Assembly (NCBI GenBank): GCA_027051995.1
Contig: JALUFY010000409.1
Span: 1 to 7,681, forward strand
From: Hyphomicrobiales bacterium
GTDB taxonomy: Bacteria; Pseudomonadota; Alphaproteobacteria; Rhizobiales; Aestuariivirgaceae
Reading direction: 5' to 3'
DNA: 7,681 bases
Shown: positions 1 to 5,211 of the stretch, piece by piece
Layout: every line of letters starts with the position of its first letter
How positions within the stretch are numbered: position 1 is the stretch's first letter
Position numbers and translations under genes: made by a program
The notes under the pieces: model-generated
The model's database searches: none
What the model was told of the DNA's origin: nothing
Seen by the model: the letters and a program-made list of their open reading frames with translations, nothing else

Positions 1-61
1 TCATTCAGGGAGCGGCGCAGGACGGGCGGGGCCGCCCCGTCCTGCGCCGCTCCCTGAATGA
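1..61. repeat. Perfect 26-bp inverted repeat with 9-nt centre
   Basis: Bases 1-26 are the exact reverse complement of bases 36-61, with a short GC-rich centre (27-35) that can itself refold. The stem begins at the very first base, so it may extend further left. No T-run follows the right arm, so it is not a standard intrinsic terminator. It could be a genuine palindrome at the end of an upstream gene, or a fold-back artefact at a contig end. The sequence alone cannot separate these. Confidence 0.95.
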
Positions 62-95
62 TGAGCCGGATTACAGGATCGCGGTGAAACGATAA
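3..95 (+). CDS. Possible C-terminal tail of an upstream gene (partial)
   Basis: A frame open from the window edge (first whole codon at 3) runs 30 codons to a TAA at 93-95. The last part reads RRSLNDEPDYRIAVKR, a natural-looking protein tail, and most codons end in G or C like the neighbouring genes. I do not recognise the family. The first half lies inside the perfect inverted repeat, so if that repeat is an assembly artefact, only the residues from about base 36 onward are real. With so little sequence this could also be a chance open frame. If real, its gene lies on the same strand as the ABC-F gene, 151 bp upstream of it. Confidence 0.3.
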   Translation: MQGAAQDGRGRPVLRRSLNDEPDYRIAVKR

Positions 96-111
96 AAAGA
101 CCGGGGAAGCA

Positions 112-202
112 AACCGTATTCAGACTCCACTACGGTTGACTTCACGCCAGCGCCGGCCGGGGATTGATCTCTCCGTCCGGCGCTGTTGCGTTTCGGCGTG
201 AA
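112..202 (+). promoter_or_regulatory. Two consecutive hairpins in the leader of the ABC-F gene
   Basis: The first hairpin pairs 112-118 with 131-137 (7 bp, 12-nt loop). The second is compound. An outer helix pairs 141-147 with 196-202. An inner helix pairs 148-156 with 177-185 (9 bp) and continues, after one mismatch, as 158-163 with 170-175, including one G-U pair and a 6-nt loop. Bases 186-195 bulge out. No poly-T tract follows, so a classical terminator is unlikely. The element ends 44 bp before the ABC-F start, so it could be a leader regulator of that gene or a 3' structure of the upstream gene. The pairing is read directly; the function is inference. Confidence 0.4.
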
Positions 203-246
203 AAGCCTTTCCCATTGTCCTTCTCCTGCGCTATGCACAGGCGGCC

Positions 247-2130
247 ATGCTGCACATCAACTCCCTGACATACCGCCTGGGCGGCCGGCTGCTGCTGGAC
301 AAGGCCACTGTGGCGCTGCCCGCCGGCGTCAAGGCCGGGCTGGTGGGCCGCAACGGCGCGGGCAAATCCACCCTGCTGCGCCTCATCCTGGGCGATCTCG
401 CACCGGAATCGGGCTCCATCTCCATCCGCAAGGGGGCGCGCGTTGGCGCCGTGGCGCAGGAGGCCCCGGGCGGCCCCGAGAGTCTCATGGAGGTGGTGCT
501 GGCCGCCGACGGCGAACGCGCCAGCCTTCTCCGGCGCGCCGAAACGGAGACCGATCCCCACCGCATCGGCGAGATCCACACCCGCCTGGCTGATATCGGC
601 GCCCATTCCGCCCCGGCGCGCGCCGCCGCCATCCTGGCCGGTCTGGGCTTTTCACAGGATGAGATGCGGGGCCCGTGTTCGGCGCTGTCGGGCGGCTGGC
701 GCATGCGCGTGGCCCTGGCCGCCGCGCTGTTCGCCGAGCCGGACGTGCTGCTGCTGGATGAGCCGACCAACTATCTCGACCTGGAAGGCGTGCTCTGGCT
801 GAAGAGCTACCTGCGCGCATACCGCCATACCGTCCTGCTGGTTTCCCATGACCGCGACATCCTCAACGAGTCGGTGGGGGCCATCGTCCATCTGAATGGC
901 GGCAGGCTGGACTTCTATTCGGGCAATTTCGACGCCTTCCAGCGCCTGCGGGCCGAGAAGCAGGCCCAGCAGATGAAGCTGAAAAAGAAGCAGGAGGACA
1001 AGCGCCGCCACATGGAAGCCTTCGTCGAGCGCTTCCGCGCCAAGGCCACAAAGGCCAGACAGGCGCAAAGCCGCCTCAAGGCGCTGCAAAGGATGCAGAC
1101 CGTCGCGTCCGTTGTGGAGGAAACCGTCGCGCCCTTCTTCTTTCCCTCGCCGGAGCGGCCGCTCAACCCGCCGCTGGTGCGCTTCGAGGACGTCTCGGTG
1201 GGCTATGACGGCAAACCCGTTCTGCACGGCATCGATCTGCGCATAGACGCCGATGACCGCATCGCCATGCTGGGGGCGAACGGGCAGGGCAAGTCTACCT
1301 TCGCCAAACTGCTGTGCGGGCGCATCGCGCCCATGAGCGGGGCCATGCGCCACCACAAGAAGCTGCGCGTGGGCTATTTCGCCCAGCACCAGCTGGATGA
1401 ACTGGCGGAAGGCAAAACGCCCCACGGCTATTTCCGCGATCTCATGCCCGAGGCCACCGAGGCGCAAAGGCGCGCCCGCCTTGGCCAATACGGTTTCGGC
1501 GCGGATCTGGCCGACAACAGGGTGGAAACCCTCTCCGGCGGCGAGAAGGCGCGCCTCCTGTTCGCCCTGGCGGCCTTTCACAAGCCGCATATCCTGGTGC
1601 TGGACGAGCCCACCAACCATCTGGACATGGAGGCGCGCGGCGAGCTGATCGCGGCGCTCAACGCCTTCGAGGGCGCGGTCATCCTCATCTCCCATGACCG
1701 CCACCTGCTGGAAACCACCGCTGACCGCCTGTGGCTGGTGGCCGATGGAACGGTGACGCGCTTTGACGGCGATCTCGACGCCTACGAGCGCCTCGTGCTG
1801 GAGCGCGCCCGCGCCGTGCGCCGCGAAAAGGGCCGGGCGCGGCGCGATGCCGGGGAGGCAGACAAACCGGCCAGGGCTTCCCGCCCGCGCGGGGTTAACA
1901 CGGGCGCCCTGCGCAAGCGGCTCTCCTCGCTGGAAAAGCAGATGGCTGAAACGGAAGAGAAAATCTCCGTCTTCGACAAGGCCCTGGATGGCGGAAAACT
2001 TTATGCCGAGGACGCCCGCAAGGCCGCCAGATTCGCCGCCGCCCGCGCCCAGCTGGCCCGGGAACTGGAGCAGCTGGAAGAACAATGGCTGCAAACCTCC
2101 GCCGAGCTTGAGGCGGCGGAGGAGGGCTGA
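247..2130 (+). CDS. yheS: ABC-F family ATPase, YheS-type (ribosome-associated)
   Basis: The 627-residue product has two ABC ATPase domains and no membrane segment, as expected of ABC-F proteins, which bind the ribosomal E site and modulate translation rather than transport. Domain 1 has Walker A GRNGAGKST (34-42), signature LSGGW (147-151), Walker B LLLDEPTNYLD (168-178) and the switch SHD (200-202). The charged linker at about 225-300, with the stretch FRAKATKARQAQSR, is the ABC-F interdomain region that reaches towards P-site tRNA. Domain 2 has GANGQGKST (343-351), LSGGEKARL (429-437), LVLDEPTNHLD (450-460) and SHD (482-484). A basic segment and coiled coil occupy about 515-625. The SGGWRMR signature, the linker and the C-terminal extension match E. 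coli YheS best, at nearly the same length. The ATG at 247 gives the typical MLHI start, although its ribosome-binding site is weak. Both catalytic glutamates are present, so it should be active. Assignment to the YheS subgroup is from memory of the family. Confidence 0.93.
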   Translation: MLHINSLTYRLGGRLLLDKATVALPAGVKAGLVGRNGAGKSTLLRLILGDLAPESGSISIRKGARVGAVAQEAPGGPESLMEVVLAADGERASLLRRAETETDPHRIGEIHTRLADIGAHSAPARAAAILAGLGFSQDEMRGPCSALSGGWRMRVALAAALFAEPDVLLLDEPTNYLDLEGVLWLKSYLRAYRHTVLLVSHDRDILNESVGAIVHLNGGRLDFYSGNFDAFQRLRAEKQAQQMKLKKKQEDKRRHMEAFVERFRAKATKARQAQSRLKALQRMQTVASVVEETVAPFFFPSPERPLNPPLVRFEDVSVGYDGKPVLHGIDLRIDADDRIAMLGANGQGKSTFAKLLCGRIAPMSGAMRHHKKLRVGYFAQHQLDELAEGKTPHGYFRDLMPEATEAQRRARLGQYGFGADLADNRVETLSGGEKARLLFALAAFHKPHILVLDEPTNHLDMEARGELIAALNAFEGAVILISHDRHLLETTADRLWLVADGTVTRFDGDLDAYERLVLERARAVRREKGRARRDAGEADKPARASRPRGVNTGALRKRLSSLEKQMAETEEKISVFDKALDGGKLYAEDARKAARFAAARAQLARELEQLEEQWLQTSAELEAAEEG

Positions 2131-2218
2131 ATTCCCGCCTTCCTTCCCAAGGTTTCACCCGATTGGCGGAAAATATGATTTCGCCGTGGCCCGCCACCCA
2201 CACCGGCGCACGCAAAAG

Positions 2219-2243
2219 TTGACGGATTGAATTTTTTTATAGC
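2219..2243 (+). promoter_or_regulatory. Candidate promoter for the NlpD-like gene
   Basis: TTGACGG (2219-2225) followed by TATAGC (2238-2243) fits the alphaproteobacterial housekeeping pattern TTGACGS-N10-14-GCTANAWC, except that the GC before the -10 is TT and the hexamer spacing is at the short limit (13 bp). It lies in the only AT-rich patch of the 190-bp gap. Transcription would start near 2250, leaving a leader of about 70 nt. The same TATAGC hexamer recurs in the candidate yajC promoter. No terminator for the ABC-F gene is evident in this gap, so read-through is also possible. Confidence 0.35.
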
Positions 2244-2320
2244 GGGCAACCTTTCCTTAACCCTGACCCTCCAATATGGCCGCATGTAAGTCAGTCAAGT
2301 TCCGGGGTTAGAGTAAAACA

Positions 2321-3643
2321 ATGTCCACAGATCACACCTCCCGTATTCATGGTTTTTCCCGCTTGGCCCTCATGGCTGGCGCGGTTTCCCTGCTCGCCGC
2401 CTGCTCGTCCGATGTCGAGCGGCTGAGCGACTATCCGCCGGTGAACACCACCGCCTCGCTGCCCAGGAGCGAGACTGTCGCGCGCACCGCGCCGGTTTCC
2501 CGCGTGGCCACCCGCCAGCTGGACAACACGGCCCCGGCGACGCCGTCCTGGTCGCGGCCCTCCTACACGCCTCCGGCGCGCACCGCCTATCGCGCTCCCT
2601 CCGCTCCGGCGCGCGCCAGCTATCGCGCGCCCGCCAGCTCCATGACCGCCACGAACGGTTATGTCACCGTGCGCCCCGGCCAGACTCTCTATTCCATCTC
2701 GCGCGCCAATGGCCTCTCTGTGGCCCAGGTTGCCGCCGCCAACGGGCTGAGCGCGCCCTACAGCCTGCGCGCCGGCCAGCGGCTCAGGATCCCCGGCGTA
2801 TCGCGCCCGGCCTCGCCCGCGCCCACCTTCGCGCCGCGCACGGCCCGCGCCACCATCCCGGCGCCGGCGCAGACGCCCGTGGCCACGCCCGTTCGCGGCC
2901 GCGCAACCGAGCGCAATTACAGCGCCGCCGGCCTGCATCGCGTCGCGCCGGGCGAGACACTCTTCTCGCTGGGCCGCAAGTATCATGTGAATCCATACAA
3001 GATCGCCTCCTACAACGGTCTTCCGCGCAACGTGCAGCTCAAGGTGGGCCAGCGCGTGAAGATTCCCGCCGCTTCCGGCTGGAACATGGGGCAGGGCGCG
3101 CAGACGCCTCACGCCACCGCGCCCAGCGCCCCGCGTCCCGTCAAGGAAGCCCGCAAGACCACGCCCAAGGACGATTCGCGCATCATCCGCCACGACAATC
3201 CCGCGCCCAGGCAGCCCGAGAAGAGGGCCGAGACGCAGCCGTCCATCGGCGCCAGCGGCTTCCGCTGGCCGGTGCGCGGCCGGGTGATCTCCACCTATGG
3301 CGCCAAGCCGGGCGGAGCGCGCAACGAGGGCATCAACATCGCCGTGCCCGAGGGCGCCGATGTGCACGCCGCCAATGATGGCGTTGTCGCCTATGCCGGC
3401 AACGAGCTGAAGGGCTATGGCAATCTGATTCTGATCCGCCACAAGAACGGATGGGTCACCGCCTACGCCCACAACAAGGAGCTGTTCGTCAGACGCGGCG
3501 ACCGCATCCGCCGAGGCCAGGTGATCGCCAAGGCCGGCTCCACCGGCTCGGTGAAGACGCCGCAGCTGCATTTCGAGCTGCGCAAGGGCGCCTCCGCCGT
3601 CAACCCGCTGAAGTATCTGGGCACGGCCACCGCCATGAACTGA
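2321..3643 (+). CDS. nlpD: NlpD-like lipoprotein, two LysM domains and degenerate M23 (LytM) domain
   Basis: The 440-residue product begins with a lipoprotein signal: basic start, hydrophobic 15-27 and lipobox LLAAC with Cys28 as the lipidated residue. LysM peptidoglycan-binding modules lie at about 113-158 and 204-249, joined by Pro/Ala-rich linkers (40-110, 160-200, 255-310). The M23/LytM domain covers about 313-435 and resembles E. coli NlpD closely (YAGN, KGYGNL, AYAHN, GSTGS, QLHFELR, NPLKYL). Of the usual catalytic set, His384 and His417 remain, but the zinc-ligand His and Asp are Asn335 and Asn339, and the first His of the HxH motif is Gln415. It is therefore probably not an endopeptidase; NlpD/EnvC-type proteins with such losses activate amidases at the division septum. 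E. coli NlpD has one LysM; this has two. It has its own candidate promoter and a strong terminator, so it is probably monocistronic. The start is set by the signal peptide; the ribosome-binding site is weak. Confidence 0.92.
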   Translation: MSTDHTSRIHGFSRLALMAGAVSLLAACSSDVERLSDYPPVNTTASLPRSETVARTAPVSRVATRQLDNTAPATPSWSRPSYTPPARTAYRAPSAPARASYRAPASSMTATNGYVTVRPGQTLYSISRANGLSVAQVAAANGLSAPYSLRAGQRLRIPGVSRPASPAPTFAPRTARATIPAPAQTPVATPVRGRATERNYSAAGLHRVAPGETLFSLGRKYHVNPYKIASYNGLPRNVQLKVGQRVKIPAASGWNMGQGAQTPHATAPSAPRPVKEARKTTPKDDSRIIRHDNPAPRQPEKRAETQPSIGASGFRWPVRGRVISTYGAKPGGARNEGINIAVPEGADVHAANDGVVAYAGNELKGYGNLILIRHKNGWVTAYAHNKELFVRRGDRIRRGQVIAKAGSTGSVKTPQLHFELRKGASAVNPLKYLGTATAMN

Positions 3644-3668
3644 CGGCCAGAAAGACAACTTGCGAAGC

Positions 3669-3703
3669 CCCGCCCCATTTCCCCCTGCAAATCACGGGGC
3701 GGG
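3669..3703. other. GC-rich hairpin after the NlpD-like gene
   Basis: Bases 3669-3676 (CCCGCCCC) pair perfectly with 3696-3703, leaving a 19-nt loop. It begins 25 bp after the nlpD stop and lies just ahead of the stronger terminator. It has no T-run and may stabilise the 3' end of the transcript; that role is inference. Confidence 0.45.
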
Positions 3704-3714
3704 TTCAAGACCTG

Positions 3715-3749
3715 AAAAAGCCCGGATGCTCCCGCCATCCGGGCTTTTT
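3715..3749. terminator. Bidirectional intrinsic terminator between convergent genes
   Basis: Bases 3720-3728 (GCCCGGATG) pair perfectly with 3736-3744 around a 7-nt loop. The stem is flanked by A5 (3715-3719) and T5 (3745-3749, with T continuing to 3750). The U-tract therefore exists on both strands, and the element can end transcription from the NlpD-like gene on + and from the DUF815 gene on -. It sits 71 bp after one stop codon and 26 bp beyond the other. Confidence 0.93.
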
Positions 3750-3775
3750 TCATCTCCGGCCCGTCGCCCGGCGCG

Positions 3776-4645
3776 TTACAGACGGATTTTCACGCCCAGC
3801 CGCCCGGCCAGATCCTGAATGAACTGCCAGGCCACGCGCCCGGAGCGCGCGCCGCGCCCCGCCGCCCATTCCAGCGCCTGCGCGCGCAATTCGTCATCGC
3901 TGATTCGAAGTCCAAAATGATAGGCGTATCCCCTTATGATATCGAGATAATCGTCCTGAGAACAGTTGTGGAAGCCGAGCCACAGGCCGAACCTGTCCGA
4001 GAGCGACACCTTCTCCTGTACCGCTTCCGAGGGATGAATGGCCGTGGAGCGCTCGTTTTCGATCATGTCGCGCGGCAGCAGATGCCGCCGGTTGGACGTG
4101 GCGTAGAAGATCATGTTGTCCGGCCGGCCCTCGATGCCGCCTTCCAGCGCCGCCTTCAGCGACTTGTAGGAGGTATCTTCCGCGTCGAAGGAGAGATCGT
4201 CGCAGTAGACGATGAAGCGGAAATCCCGTTCATCGCGCACGATGGCCATGAGCGCGGGAAGGGTGCTGATGTCCTCGCGGTGAATTTCCACCAGCTTGAG
4301 GCAGGGATGCTCTCTCGCCACCTCGCCGTGAACCGCCTTGACCAGCGAGCTCTTGCCCATGCCCCGCGCGCCCCACAGCAGCGCGTTGTTGGCCGGCAGC
4401 CCGGTGGCGAAGCGGCGGGTGTTCTCCAGCAGCGTATCGCGCGCCATGCCGATGCCGCGCAGCAGGGCCAGCGGCAGCCGGTTCACCCGTTCGACGGGAT
4501 GCAGCCGGGCGTTTTCCGCATCCCACACGAAGGCCCGCGCGCTGTCGGGGCTGACGGGCGGCGCGGGCCGCGGAGCCATGCGCTCCAAGGCCTGCGCGAT
4601 GCGCGCCAGCAGCGATAGTCCGCCCCGTGTCCCACCGTCATTCAT
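3776..4645 (-). CDS. DUF815 family AAA-type ATPase
   Basis: The 289-residue soluble protein has one P-loop ATPase domain. Walker A is GARGMGKSS (92-100), Walker B is FIVYCDDLSF (144-153) and a sensor-1-like motif YATSNRRHL lies at 181-189. DRFG at 217-220 is a conserved element of the family. The motifs and length fit DUF815, a widespread bacterial family related to AAA/DnaA-like ATPases whose substrate is not firmly known. It is unlike neighbouring membrane proteins in having no signal peptide or membrane helix, so it should be cytoplasmic. The ATG at 4643-4645 is supported by GAGGG on the minus strand (4653-4657), 7 nt upstream. The gene is convergent with the NlpD-like gene, shares its terminator, and is divergent from yajC. 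In other alphaproteobacteria, as I recall, a DUF815 gene also sits next to M23 and yajC-secDF genes, which hints at an envelope link, but that is inference. Confidence 0.9.
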   Translation of the reverse strand: MNDGGTRGGLSLLARIAQALERMAPRPAPPVSPDSARAFVWDAENARLHPVERVNRLPLALLRGIGMARDTLLENTRRFATGLPANNALLWGARGMGKSSLVKAVHGEVAREHPCLKLVEIHREDISTLPALMAIVRDERDFRFIVYCDDLSFDAEDTSYKSLKAALEGGIEGRPDNMIFYATSNRRHLLPRDMIENERSTAIHPSEAVQEKVSLSDRFGLWLGFHNCSQDDYLDIIRGYAYHFGLRISDDELRAQALEWAAGRGARSGRVAWQFIQDLAGRLGVKIRL

Positions 4646-4652
4646 GAAAAAG

Positions 4653-4657
4653 CCCTC
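4653..4657 (-). promoter_or_regulatory. Ribosome-binding site fixing the DUF815 start
   Basis: Read on the minus strand this is GAGGG, 7 nt before the ATG at 4645-4643. It is the best-placed Shine-Dalgarno match in the window and settles the start of the ATPase gene. Confidence 0.7.
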
Positions 4658-4685
4658 ATGCTTGCGGATGCCCGCCCGGCCCGTG

Positions 4686-4714
4686 TTGCAAATCGGCCAG
4701 CGTCCCTATATAGC
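4686..4714 (+). promoter_or_regulatory. Candidate promoter of yajC-secD-secF
   Basis: TTGCAA (4686-4691) lies 17 bp before TATAGC (4709-4714). The -10 repeats the TATAGC seen before the NlpD-like gene, but the -35 is weak. The -10 overlaps that of the opposite-strand candidate through the palindrome CTATATAG (4706-4713). A start near 4721 would give a leader of about 73 nt. Confidence 0.4.
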
Positions 4715-4735
4715 AACAGGACATGACGCCCCCAA
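4707..4735 (-). promoter_or_regulatory. Candidate promoter of the DUF815 gene
   Basis: On the minus strand TTGGGGG (4735-4729) is followed after 14 nt by GCTATATA (4714-4707). The latter matches 7 of 8 positions of the alphaproteobacterial -10 pattern GCTANAWC, and the former matches 5 of 7 of TTGACGS, with spacing in the allowed range. Transcription would start near 4700, leaving a leader of about 55 nt before the start codon. This is by eye only. Confidence 0.45.
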
Positions 4736-4793
4736 GGGGCAAGCCTTCACAAGGGCCAAACGGCGAAAAACATCCAGGGAGCCAGTCAAGACG

Positions 4794-5129
4794 ATGTTCA
4801 TCACTCCAGCATACGCCGCCGGCGCGGGCAATCCGGGCGGCGATCTCATTTCCATGTTTCTGCCGCTTGTGCTCATCATGGGCGTCTTCTGGTTCCTGCT
4901 CATCCGCCCGCAGCAGAAGAAGATGAAGGAGCATCAGGCCATGCTCGCCAACGTGCGGCGCGGCGACAGCGTCGTCACCTCCGGCGGCCTGGTCGGCAAG
5001 GTCGCCAAGGTGGCCGGTGACGAAGTCACCGTGGAGCTGGCCGAGGGCGTCAAGGTCAAGGTGAAGAAAAACTACATCGCCGAAGTGCGCGTCAAGGGCC
5101 AGCCCGCCCCGGCCAATGACGGCAAGTGA
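4794..5129 (+). CDS. yajC: Sec translocase accessory subunit YajC
   Basis: The 111-residue product is of normal YajC length. It has a short N-terminal stretch, one membrane helix at about 18-37 ending in the family motif LLIRPQQKK (35-43), and then the cytoplasmic domain with RRGDSVVTSGGLVGKV (55-70). YajC binds SecD-SecF in the inner membrane and associates with SecYEG. I chose the ATG at 4794 because it begins immediately before the conserved N-terminus (MFITPAYAA). The same frame is open much further upstream, but only antisense to the ATPase gene. AGGGA at 4776-4780 is a possible ribosome-binding site, although its 13-nt spacing is long. It is first in the yajC-secD-secF operon, 82 bp before secD. 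Confidence in the family is very high. Confidence 0.96.
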   Translation: MFITPAYAAGAGNPGGDLISMFLPLVLIMGVFWFLLIRPQQKKMKEHQAMLANVRRGDSVVTSGGLVGKVAKVAGDEVTVELAEGVKVKVKKNYIAEVRVKGQPAPANDGK

Positions 5130-5138
5130 GCGATGACG

Positions 5139-5171
5139 GCGCGGGCGGGGCAGGGGCTTCCCGCCCGGCGC
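5139..5171. other. GC hairpin between yajC and secD
   Basis: Bases 5142-5149 (CGGGCGGG) pair perfectly with 5160-5167, and the stem continues by three pairs (5139-5141 with 5169-5171) past a bulged G at 5168; the loop is 10 nt. No U-tract follows, so it should not stop transcription of the operon. It may slow RNA decay or alter yajC:secD expression ratios; this is inference. Confidence 0.45.
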
Positions 5172-5211
5172 GCATGACAAGAACCTGAAACAGAACGGGG
5201 CCGCCTGAACC

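Noticed and set aside
136..168. TTGACT at 136-141 as a -35 for the ABC-F gene
   Set aside because: No acceptable -10 lies at 16-18 bp (GC-rich hairpin sequence is there); the nearest AT-rich hexamer is too far.
652..2094. 480-codon open frame on the minus strand inside the ABC-F gene
   Set aside because: It is antisense to a gene with all ABC-F motifs, shows no recognisable domain, and is rich in His/Gln/Gly/Leu as expected of the complement of GC-rich codons.
2291..3658. 455-codon open frame on the minus strand covering almost the whole NlpD-like gene
   Set aside because: Its very Gly/Ala/Arg-rich composition lacks domains, while the plus strand has a lipobox, LysM modules and an M23 domain. 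It is a GC-driven shadow.
3776..4645. ZapE/AFG1-type ATPase as the identity of the minus-strand ATPase
   Set aside because: Length and the motifs GARGMGKSS, VYCDDLSF and TSNRRHL fit DUF815 better than ZapE.
4338..4793. Long N-terminal extension of yajC
   Set aside because: The frame is open, but it lies antisense to the DUF815 ATPase, and the normal YajC N-terminus begins at 4794.
5133..5177. 14-codon frame as a SecM/VemP/ApdP-like arrest peptide
   Set aside because: It is too short to have an export signal and contains RAGQ rather than an established arrest motif; it may be chance.
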